Of a stretch of DNA of 64,000 nt, positions 54,029 to 62,231 are shown piece by piece; position 1 is the first letter of the stretch; each line of letters opens with the position of its first letter. The stretch lies in contig JBNLDC010000018.1 in NCBI GenBank assembly GCA_050304135.1, forward strand, positions 62,001 to 126,000, written 5' to 3'. Origin of the DNA: JAFGNB01 sp050304135 (GTDB taxonomy: Bacteria > Fibrobacterota > Chitinivibrionia > Chitinivibrionales > Chitinispirillaceae). The translations under genes and the position numbers were made by a program. Below the pieces are notes generated by a model. The model was not told the origin of the DNA and made no database searches. It worked only from the letters and a program-made list of their open reading frames with translations.

Positions 54029-54098
54029 CGTCATGCCGGAATTGTTGTATCCGTCATCCACCTTTTTCTCCTGGATTCCTGCTTTCACAGGAATGACG
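54029..54098. repeat. REP-like repeat between pheS and pheT
   Basis: The tract begins CGTCATGCCGGAA and ends CTGGATTCCTGCTTTCACAG then GAATGACG. This is the widely dispersed bacterial pattern of CGTCAT/ATGACG ends around a TTCCTG...CAGGAA hairpin. It fills most of the 152-bp gap between pheS and pheT. Confidence 0.75.
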
Positions 54099-54133
54099 TT
54101 CACATCATTTAATTCATTTACATTGGCATTCTA

Positions 54134-56527
54134 ATGAAAATCATTTACAGTTGGCTCAGGGATTTTGTGGATATTGATGTTCCGGTGGAGGAACTTGCCG
54201 AAGCGCTCACCGGATGCGGTCTGGAAGTTGCCTCGATTGAAAAACGAAGCACCCCCGAAGGTATTGTTGTCGGGAAAGTACTGGAAAAGGAGAAGCATCC
54301 GAATGCCGACCGTCTCTCCGTCTGCAAAGTAGATGCAGGTACCGGCACACCGCTCACCATCGTGTGCGGAGCGCCGAATGTCCGTGAAGGCCTCACGGTT
54401 CCCTGCGCAACGATCGGCACCCGTTTTGACGAGGATTTCACCATTAAAAAGACGAAACTGCGCGGTGTGGAATCATTCGGTATGCTCTGCTCGGAACGGG
54501 AACTCGGCATTTCCGACGATCACGAAGGACTCATGGAACTGCCTTCTGAATGGACTCCCGGCACCCCGGTCTCAGAACACTTTCCCGACGAAGCCATTAT
54601 CGAGATCGAACTGACCCCTGACCGTGGCGATTGCCTGAGCTACATCGGCGTTGCCCGTGAGATCGCCGCCCGATTCGGCCTGCCGCTCAAATCAACCGTA
54701 AAAACACCCCGGGAAAACAGCGCCGACCCTGTCAATAAAGCGATCACTGTTACGATTGACGCACCGGACCGCTGCCCCCGCTACACCGGAAGACTCGTAC
54801 GCGGCGTAACGATACAGCCGTCGCCGCAGTGGCTGCAGAGCCGGCTTACCCTTGCCGGTATCCGTCCGATCAACAATGTGGTGGACATCACCAATTACAT
54901 GCTGCTGCACTTCGGTCAGCCGATGCACGCGTTCGACTACAGCCGTATCGGTAAACAGTCGATCATCGTGCGCACCGCGGGCAGCGACCAGACCTTTAAA
55001 ACACTTGACGATATCGACCGTGCCCTCCTTGCCGACGATCTGGTGATCGCCGACGGAAACAGTCCGGTCGCTCTTGCGGGAATCATGGGCGGCGCCGGTT
55101 CGGAAATCGGCGACACCACCAGCGATGTTTTTCTGGAATGCGCGTTCTTTGAACCGACGGGCATCAGGAAAACAGGAAAACGGTTGGCACTCTCCACCGA
55201 TTCCTCCTACCGTTTTGAACGGGGTGTCGATCCCGACGAATCGCTCATCGCCGCTGTCGACACCGCAGCCGCGCTGCTTGCCGATCTCGCGGGAGGTACC
55301 GTGGCACAGGGAAGAATCGACAACTACCCCACTCCGCCCGCACGGCGGACGATCGAAGTGCATCCGTCAAAAGTCTCGGCAGTACTCGGTGCCCCCTTTT
55401 CCGCCGAGCAGATTGTCGCGTTCCTGCAGCCACTGCAGATCGACTGTACGCAAACCGGTGACGACCTGATCACCTGCACGGTTCCCCTGTTCCGGCACGA
55501 CATCACCATCGAAGAGGACCTGATTGAAGAGGTAGGCCGCTGCTACGGCTACGACAATATTCCGGTATCCGACAGCGTTACCCTTTCACTCAACACGAAA
55601 CTACCGACGGTGGAACGGATCACTGATACCATCCGTCAGGCACTCGCCTTCTGCGGATTTCACGAAGCGGTGACCAACAGCATGACCTCAGGAAAAAAGC
55701 TTGAGCGCCTTACACCTGAAAAAACAGCGGTACCACTGCTTAATCCGCTCACGCCCGATATGGCATTCATGCGCACCACCCTCGCGGGAAGCCTGCTCGA
55801 CAGTACCGCGTACAACTGCAACCGTAAGAACGTCAACAACCGTTTTTTTGAAATCGGAAAAACCTATGAACAGTCATCGTCCGGTACCTACCGGGAACGC
55901 ACGGTGGTCGCCCTGCTTATCGAAGGGAATATCTGGGGAGCGACCTGGAACAACAGTCCTCAGGAGGTATCCTTCTACATTCTCAAAGGACTGATCGACG
56001 CGTTCGCGACCCATCTCGGATATGCCGTCTGTGTTTTCAACACACCGGAGGCGGCACCGCAATATTTCGACGACGCAGTCGCCACCGTATCGATCGGAAG
56101 CGATATTACCGGATATGCCGGAGAGATCGCCAAGGCGACACGTGAAGCTTTCGACGTCAAAACACCGGTCTGTTACGCGGAACTCGACATTACGGATCTG
56201 CTCGAAAGAGGAGCACTCCCGGTCAAATCCTACACGCCACTCCCCCGCTATCCGGCGCTGGAACGGGACTTCAGCTTTGTTATGGATGAACGGTTGAGTA
56301 CCGGTGCAATAAGCGGTACCATCAGCACGCTCTCCGACCTTATAGAAGCCGTCTACCCTTTCGATGTGTACAGAGGAGAAAAACTGGGTACCGGTAAAAA
56401 AAGCATAACGTTCAGCACCCGTTTCCGTTCACCGGAAAAGACCCTCACCGACAAGGATGTCGAACAGCTCTGCGGGACGATTGTGTCAAAAGTGGAAAAA
56501 GAGCACGGGGCAGTGCTGCGGACATGA
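54134..56527 (+). CDS. pheT: Phenylalanyl-tRNA synthetase beta subunit
   Basis: Editing and tRNA-binding beta subunit, 797 residues. Domain order: tRNA-binding EMAP-like domain (about 40-150, VVGKVLEKEKHPNADRLSVCKVD), B3/B4 editing domain (RPINNVVDITNYMLLHFGQPMHAFDY), B5 domain, the catalytic-like core (RNAL segments such as LLNPLTPDMAFMRTTLAGSLL), and a C-terminal ferredoxin-fold anticodon-binding domain (PRYPALERDFSFVMDE). It ends the thrS operon and converges on the lipase gene with 56 bp between the stops. Confidence 0.97.
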   Translation: MKIIYSWLRDFVDIDVPVEELAEALTGCGLEVASIEKRSTPEGIVVGKVLEKEKHPNADRLSVCKVDAGTGTPLTIVCGAPNVREGLTVPCATIGTRFDEDFTIKKTKLRGVESFGMLCSERELGISDDHEGLMELPSEWTPGTPVSEHFPDEAIIEIELTPDRGDCLSYIGVAREIAARFGLPLKSTVKTPRENSADPVNKAITVTIDAPDRCPRYTGRLVRGVTIQPSPQWLQSRLTLAGIRPINNVVDITNYMLLHFGQPMHAFDYSRIGKQSIIVRTAGSDQTFKTLDDIDRALLADDLVIADGNSPVALAGIMGGAGSEIGDTTSDVFLECAFFEPTGIRKTGKRLALSTDSSYRFERGVDPDESLIAAVDTAAALLADLAGGTVAQGRIDNYPTPPARRTIEVHPSKVSAVLGAPFSAEQIVAFLQPLQIDCTQTGDDLITCTVPLFRHDITIEEDLIEEVGRCYGYDNIPVSDSVTLSLNTKLPTVERITDTIRQALAFCGFHEAVTNSMTSGKKLERLTPEKTAVPLLNPLTPDMAFMRTTLAGSLLDSTAYNCNRKNVNNRFFEIGKTYEQSSSGTYRERTVVALLIEGNIWGATWNNSPQEVSFYILKGLIDAFATHLGYAVCVFNTPEAAPQYFDDAVATVSIGSDITGYAGEIAKATREAFDVKTPVCYAELDITDLLERGALPVKSYTPLPRYPALERDFSFVMDERLSTGAISGTISTLSDLIEAVYPFDVYRGEKLGTGKKSITFSTRFRSPEKTLTDKDVEQLCGTIVSKVEKEHGAVLRT

Positions 56528-56583
56528 ACTCTTACCTCGGCACTGCAGCCGAGAGGACTTCACCGTCTGATTTATATTTACCA

Positions 56584-57999
56584 TCACTCATCGATACACT
56601 TCCCCGCAGGGTCGGTCTTTTCAAACGAATTCCGGGTATATTTTCTGCCTTTCTTTTCCAACGGGATATCCGCGGCATTGTCAAACCCGAAGACATTCCG
56701 ATCGATACAACGATGCAATTCGATTTCGATATACAGCGTCTGGTTCGGCTTGATGGTAGTATTGATATCAATTAAATCGGACCTGAATTCCACCGTGTGA
56801 TAGGAAACAAATCCCGCGGTTGGTCGCGCCGTTACCCGAAACCCGGTCAATCTTTTTTTGGTTATGACATCATAGTCAACGTAATACACCAGATGATTGG
56901 GATTGAGTACGTTTCTCTGACGGTCAATAAAGAATTTTTTTGACAGATTACCGGGATTGTAATCTCTCCCCAGAAGATACAGATCGAAATCGTTTATCGG
57001 ATTTTTCTGATCATCAATAATAATGAATACCAGCATACAATACCGGTGTTTATCCTTCTGAGTAGTCCTGGTTACGGTTTTGAGTTTATTTCTTCTGTCG
57101 GCATATCCTGCAGCGGAGGCAACGTTAAGACATTTCAAAATTTCCGCAACCTGAGGTTTGTTATACTGCCGCTGAGAAACGATGCTTCCCATAATACCGA
57201 ATTTTGTTCCAGAGTGGCTGGTATTCTGAATCACCCCCAGGGGAATTTCAAATGCCGGTGCTGCGGGCTTTTCTTTCAGCGTCAATAAATAACCGTCCTC
57301 GCCCCCCGATAGGGTGATTTGTTTTGTCGTTTCAATCAATGACACAATTTTATAATTCATATTCGCTCCGGCGACACGAACCACCCCGTCGGATCCGTTT
57401 TCAACAAGATAACTGTTTATGAAGTCATACATTTTTTTATCGATATGCTGTCCGGTTATTACAAATGAATAAAACTGCAATGAATCAGGATACCTGCAGA
57501 AATTTTTTGCAAGATCGATATGGCCCTGACTGCCAAGTGCCAGCCAATCAAGAATTTTTTCTCCGGGTTCCACACCCGCAAACCAGGCTTTAAGACGGCC
57601 GACACGTTTTTTTCCCAATATCGCCAGTGCCGAACCGTGATTCGCCGGTGAAAGCATTATCAAGTGGCGCATCGGTATGCTGTTGAGTTTTCTTTCTTCA
57701 TAATAGAATTTATCAACCCACTTTCGAACAACGGGACCTCCGGTGGAATGGGTAATGCACGAAAACTCACATATTCCTCCATTTTTATTGCTGATTTCCT
57801 TTTTCAATGCAGCATCAAATGCCTGAGCGACATCCGTAAGCGTTACCGTGTCATTGAAACTGATATACTTTCCCAGAAGAATATGCTTGATTTCTATGTC
57901 AAGCCCGACTTCTCCCGCCCGGTACGCCAATGCTTCCGGTAATTCGCCGTAGGTACCGGTATCGGTAACACTCCATCCATGGACGAAAATCACCAGCAT
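56584..57999 (-). CDS. Alpha/beta-hydrolase lipase-like protein
   Basis: A 471-residue alpha/beta hydrolase without a signal peptide. The oxyanion strand is FVHGWSVTDTGTYGEL (HGW 7-9). The nucleophile elbow is THSTGG with Ser85, giving a T-H-S-T-G elbow instead of GxSxG. Asp204 (GSDGVV) and His262 (NTSHSG) complete a plausible triad. The segment KHILLGKYISFNDTVTLTDVAQAF is distinctive. Residues about 310-471 form a separate beta-rich domain. Lipase or phospholipase activity is likely. A toxin role such as a type VI-type lipase effector is possible but no VgrG, Hcp or PAAR gene is present. It is divergent from the disrupted papain-like gene. Confidence 0.78.
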   Translation of the reverse strand: MLVIFVHGWSVTDTGTYGELPEALAYRAGEVGLDIEIKHILLGKYISFNDTVTLTDVAQAFDAALKKEISNKNGGICEFSCITHSTGGPVVRKWVDKFYYEERKLNSIPMRHLIMLSPANHGSALAILGKKRVGRLKAWFAGVEPGEKILDWLALGSQGHIDLAKNFCRYPDSLQFYSFVITGQHIDKKMYDFINSYLVENGSDGVVRVAGANMNYKIVSLIETTKQITLSGGEDGYLLTLKEKPAAPAFEIPLGVIQNTSHSGTKFGIMGSIVSQRQYNKPQVAEILKCLNVASAAGYADRRNKLKTVTRTTQKDKHRYCMLVFIIIDDQKNPINDFDLYLLGRDYNPGNLSKKFFIDRQRNVLNPNHLVYYVDYDVITKKRLTGFRVTARPTAGFVSYHTVEFRSDLIDINTTIKPNQTLYIEIELHRCIDRNVFGFDNAADIPLEKKGRKYTRNSFEKTDPAGKCIDE

Positions 58000-58503
58000 A
58001 CGATTCTCCTTCCTTTGCCGATTGCCGCTGTGAATAGTTTACCTGCAAGAGTACTTCTACCGTGCGGCGGATTCAAATGCGTTATCGATCACACGATACC
58101 GGATTGTACCGTATATATCGTTCCAATTAAAGAACGCTCGTTTTCGTTCCTGCGATGTGTAAATCTCTCTGTTTTTCCATTCGGTTTACTGTTGAATCGC
58201 TTTGACCGGAAACGGCAGGTCGTACTACAGGGAGCAACTGTTCTTCCCGGACAATTCGGAACAGTAGTAAAATAACTATGTCGTCAGTAACTGCCAAGTG
58301 AAATACCATTGTATATCGGCTTACTAACTTTTGCAGGCTGTCGATAAGTATCATTTTGGCTGCATTTCAGATACTACTGCTATCCGTTGCCAACCGTTAC
58401 TATTTTTTCGGATATTGCCGGAAGTACCTGATTTCGTTACACGATAAAAACCATCACCGGCAGAACGTTACCACCAGACACTGCAGACACGGAAAAACAA
58501 TCC
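58000..58503. other. Region between divergent lipase and papain-like genes
   Basis: About 500 bp. Short frames on both strands (57979-58275 plus, 58127-58354 minus) overlap each other and match nothing I know. No repeat or RNA gene was recognised. It presumably holds the promoters of the flanking genes. Confidence 0.4.
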
Positions 58504-59160
58504 ATGAATACGGTAATACCGGATCCTACTCTTACGCTCTATTTCTCACTTCCCTTCTATCCGGTACGATCCAAAACATACTTCTGCCACGGCCATCTGG
58601 CACTCGGTATCGATGATCTCGTATACCAGATCTACAACCCTTCCCTGCTGAAATCCGGTTTTCTGGTCCCGGTTATGCCCCGGACCAAATGGTTATATGA
58701 AAGCAGCATATGTTGGGTTGACAGAGATCCCGCTTCACCTGCATACCGTCATGTTCATTTGTATAAAGAAGGTGAACTGGCAAAGACGTCAGTTTACTTT
58801 ATATCGATTCATAATATCGAAAATCCGGTTCTGTAACGTGCTGCGCGATATTTTCACTATATAGAAACACAATTTCAGGAAGGTCATCTGAAATTCGATT
58901 TCTTCATCCGTAATTGCGCAAGTCTGCTCAACAGGGTTTTTTATGAAAATATGGGCATTCAAAAAAAATTGTTTGGTGGTATTCCGTCGATTATATTCCG
59001 TAATATATACCACAGATTGAAAACAATGAACTACACGATCACAACCGGCAAGCTGCAGAAAACGGAAAATCATGAATTCAGTATTCACCGGTTCTGTATA
59101 GGAATACATTCACGTTCTTGTGAAACATACATGGATAACCGGGTTACCTATCACCGTTGA
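58504..59160 (+). pseudogene. Permuted papain-like (NlpC/P60-type) gene interrupted by one TAA
   Basis: One frame runs from the ATG at 58504 to TGA at 59160 and is broken only by TAA at 58834-58836 (codon 111). Both halves look like one protein. The first has a His motif FCHGHLALGIDDLVYQIYNP (His31), the second a Cys motif FFIRNCASLLNRVFYEN (Cys138). His before Cys in this spacing recalls permuted papain-fold enzymes (YiiX/DUF4105-like). The 110-residue first half alone would lack the catalytic Cys. Possible readings are a recent pseudogene, a sequencing error, or stop-codon readthrough. The gene is divergent from a lipase and just ahead of GH97. Confidence 0.65.
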
Positions 59161-59176
59161 ATTACTTCGCATTACC

Positions 59177-61441
59177 ATGAACTATTACTTTCCAATCGTT
59201 TTCATCATTTGTTCTCTATGCCATCTACCCGGCCTTGCCGCCGCCCCGAACATATGGACCATCACCTCCCCCGGAAACATGGTAAAAGCTACCGTCCAGC
59301 TGTCGGACCTCGGTGGACAGGCCGATTACCCGGCGGATGCGGTACGGCTCTACTATACCGTGCAGGCGGGAGGGCCACTTGACTATACCGAAGTGGTGCA
59401 GGCATCTCCGATGGGACTTACAAGGGATGACGTCGATTTACTTGACGGGTTGACATTTGTATCGGAAAGCGACGTCCGGGCAATTGATTCGACCTACAGT
59501 ATGCTTACCGGTAAACGCAGTACCTGTAGAAACTACTGCAACGAAAAGGTCCTCGGGTTCTCCTCCGGGGGAATAACTGCAACCATGGAGATATATCTGC
59601 GGGCATACGATGACGGTTTCGCGTTCCGGTACCGCTTTCCGGAAACGGATTCTTCAGTAAAAACGGTTATTCACGAAGCTACCGGATTCAGGCCGCCGGA
59701 GAACTCCGTCATGTGGATGCTGCCGTACAATACCACCGAGGACGATTATGCCCCCGCGTACGAAGATATCTGGAAACGAAACCTTCCGGTCGGCGCCGAG
59801 GTCGGAGAAACCGTGAAACCGAGCGACGGTTCATGGTGTATGCCGGCACTCTACCGCACTCCGGAAGGTCTCTGGGCGCTCTTGTGGGAAAGTGACGTGA
59901 CCCCGTCATACAGCAATTCCCACCTGAGTAAAGCTACCTTTGGGGTCTATCGTATTCAGTTTCCCGATTCGAGTGAAGGTGAAGGTATCGGTGCAGTCAA
60001 TCCGGTATCCACTCTCCCCTGGACTCTACCGTGGCGGGTTGTCATCACCGGCACATCACCGGGAACGATTCTTGAGTCGACACTGTCAACCGACCTCGCT
60101 TCCCCTTCGGTAATCGACGATGTTTCTTGGATCAGACCGGGACGGTCGTCGTGGTCGTGGTGGTCGGATAACGAAAGTCCGGTCGACTACAATAAAATCA
60201 TTCCTTTTATCGACCTGGCCTCGCAGATGACCTGGGAATACAGTCTTGTCGATTGCGGATGGGATAGCCTTGCCAACGGTACATGGGAAGGGCTTATCGC
60301 CTATGCAGCGGAACGCAATGTGGGTCTGAACTTCTGGTATAACACCGGCGGCCCCAACAATACGATTTCCAACCTTACGCCGCGTGATCGTCTTTACGAT
60401 CAGAACACGCGCATCAGTGAATTTCAGAAAATCAGCAGTGCCGGTGCGAAAGGGATAAAAGTTGATTTCTGGTTGAGCGATAAACAGCAGATGGTGCAGT
60501 ATTATTGGGATGTATTCAGAGACGCTGCCACATACCATCTGCTGGTGAATATTCACGGCAACACGATTCCGCGCGGATGGCAAAGGACTTATCCGAATCT
60601 CATTACTGCCGAAGCCGTGCGGGGAGCGGAAAATTACATCTGGTTTCCTGAAGACGGTGACCGTTTTCCGTGGCAGAATACCATGATGCCGTTTATCCGC
60701 AATGCGGTCGCCTCGATGGACTGGACACCGGTAACCTTCACCAGTCTCAGCAATCCGCACAAAACGACGTTCGCACATGAGCTGGCACTCTCGGTTATAT
60801 TCGAATCCGGCATTCAGCATTTCGCCGACCATTACACCGGGTATCAGAACCTGATACCACCGGAAGCTCGGGAATTCCTGAAAACAGTTCCCGTCGCATG
60901 GGATGATACGAAATACCTGCAGGGTTATCCCGGAAGCTGGGTGGCACTTGCACGGCGTAAAGGATCGGACTGGTATGCTGCCGGTATTGCCGGTGATACC
61001 GCACGGGAGATGACCATTCCGTGTACGTTTCTACCGGATGCACCGGTTCGCTACCATTTCACGCTCATCACCGACGGCTCATCCGCCACGACCTTCAGTG
61101 AAACCAGCGATACCGTTTCCGCGGGTGAATCGTTTACCGTCAACACTCCCGTCCGTGGCGGATGGGTGGCGAAACTGGTCAACCTTGATGCGGATCCGGT
61201 GCAACGACTCCATGGAAGTAATTTTCAAACAAAAACCGTTCAATCGGTAATTACCGGAGTCAATAGCGGTGTTGTGCATCTTCCGGAATCCTGGGTGAAG
61301 GCGCATGCGCCATTCAACATTTACCGTTGCGACGGCAGATTACTGCGGCGTTCGAAGGCCTCTGTACCGTGTATCGATTTAAAGAAAGTGTTCCGGCTTT
61401 CCGAGGGACATTATATCCTTAAACTTTCAGCTGAACACTGA
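59177..61441 (+). CDS. Secreted GH97 alpha-glycosidase with short sorting-like tail
   Basis: Exo-acting alpha-glucosidase or alpha-galactosidase, 754 residues from the ATG at 59177. The signal peptide is MNYYFPIVFIICSLCHLPGLAAA. The N-terminal GH97 beta-sandwich (ITSPGNMVKATVQLSDLGG, IYLRAYDDGFAFRYRF) precedes the TIM barrel (SWSWWSDNESPVDYNKIIPFIDLASQMTWEYSLVDCGWD, GIKVDFWLSD with Asp430, NLITAEAVRGAENY with Glu479). An Asp in the KVDF position fits the retaining subgroup, as in the Bacteroides alpha-galactosidase, but I could not confirm it. The last 45 residues (FNIYRCDGRLLRRSK, EGHYILKL) resemble a truncated sorting-type module. The frame extends upstream to 59120, but the signal peptide fixes the start. 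Confidence 0.92.
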   Translation: MNYYFPIVFIICSLCHLPGLAAAPNIWTITSPGNMVKATVQLSDLGGQADYPADAVRLYYTVQAGGPLDYTEVVQASPMGLTRDDVDLLDGLTFVSESDVRAIDSTYSMLTGKRSTCRNYCNEKVLGFSSGGITATMEIYLRAYDDGFAFRYRFPETDSSVKTVIHEATGFRPPENSVMWMLPYNTTEDDYAPAYEDIWKRNLPVGAEVGETVKPSDGSWCMPALYRTPEGLWALLWESDVTPSYSNSHLSKATFGVYRIQFPDSSEGEGIGAVNPVSTLPWTLPWRVVITGTSPGTILESTLSTDLASPSVIDDVSWIRPGRSSWSWWSDNESPVDYNKIIPFIDLASQMTWEYSLVDCGWDSLANGTWEGLIAYAAERNVGLNFWYNTGGPNNTISNLTPRDRLYDQNTRISEFQKISSAGAKGIKVDFWLSDKQQMVQYYWDVFRDAATYHLLVNIHGNTIPRGWQRTYPNLITAEAVRGAENYIWFPEDGDRFPWQNTMMPFIRNAVASMDWTPVTFTSLSNPHKTTFAHELALSVIFESGIQHFADHYTGYQNLIPPEAREFLKTVPVAWDDTKYLQGYPGSWVALARRKGSDWYAAGIAGDTAREMTIPCTFLPDAPVRYHFTLITDGSSATTFSETSDTVSAGESFTVNTPVRGGWVAKLVNLDADPVQRLHGSNFQTKTVQSVITGVNSGVVHLPESWVKAHAPFNIYRCDGRLLRRSKASVPCIDLKKVFRLSEGHYILKLSAEH

Positions 61442-61682
61442 CCACGTCACGATAACGATGTTGCATCCTGCATAACAAACGCCTTCCGATCATCACCTTT
61501 CCGCTACCGTTTCCTATTGTCTCATGCAAGAGCCCCCCCTCCGACATACTCCTCCACATGCCACTCCCGGTACCAGAAAAAACCGTCCTATGGAAAATAT
61601 CATTTGTGAGGTATCCACTTTACTACACCTTTTGAAGCTATTACTCCGGCGATTAAATATACCTCACTCGTGTTTCAGAGAT

Positions 61683-61759
61683 TCTTCGACGATACTCAGA
61701 ATGAGCGGGAAAAATACCGTTCATGCTGAGTTTGAGTTTACCCTGAGTTTATCGAAGGG
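61683..61759. repeat. CTTCGA/CTCAG-type inverted repeat
   Basis: TTCTTCGACGATACTCAG near the left and CTGAGTTTATCGAAGG at the right form an imperfect inverted repeat. The motif is the same as that inside the MITE-like element at 26042-26213, so it is probably a diverged relative. Confidence 0.6.
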
Positions 61760-61845
61760 AAGTATGAACGACCGTTACGGGTAATATTTATTTGCCGGAA
61801 TAATAATTGAAGCAAGAATCCGATAAATGCTGAAGGCGCGAAACA

Positions 61846-62068
61846 TTCCAGCCCGGGCTTTCGGCCCGGGAATCGAAAGAATTAAATAGTAATAAGCCCT
61901 GAAAGGGCGAAGTAGAATTTCAACACGATTGTCATCAAATGTTCTTCTGTTATTATTAGTTGGTTTACAGAGGATTATATATCGCCCTTACAGGGCTTCC
62001 TGGACGGCGTAATAATCCCCAAGCCTGCAGCCCTGGCTGGTATGCAATGCGCTTTCAGCGCATCATGA
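61846..62068. repeat. Cluster of short GC-rich palindromes
   Basis: Separate hairpins CCCGGGC TTTC GGCCCGGG, GCCCTGAAAGGGC, CGCCCTTACAGGGC and GCGCTTTCAGCGC lie within 225 bp. GCCCTGAAAGGGCG-type elements are widely dispersed in bacterial genomes. There is no open frame. Confidence 0.75.
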
Positions 62069-62231
62069 TCTGATTTGGTGTACGTAAGTGAATACCACAG
62101 CATTATCTTCCATTGTCTCCAATGGAGAGGTACAGTACGCAAATAAGCGTTGGGGTACCTCGCTTCATACCACCTATACCCGCCTATTCATTAATTTTGG
62201 AAATTCAATTAGCCGGTTGCATCTGCCGGAA

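Larger units (their letters stand above)
61442..62231. other. Repeat-rich intergenic region
   Basis: About 790 bp between convergent GH97 and GH10 genes without a supported gene. It contains two repeat groups, at 61683-61759 and at 61846-62068. The start (61442-61640) is unremarkable. Confidence 0.6.

Noticed and set aside
57979..58275. 98-codon plus-strand frame between the lipase and papain-like genes
   Set aside because: It starts inside the lipase gene on the other strand, has no ribosome-binding site, and no family resemblance could be supported.
61846..62068. CRISPR array
   Set aside because: The palindromes differ from one another and are not regularly spaced; no direct repeat of 25-40 bp with spacers exists anywhere in the window.
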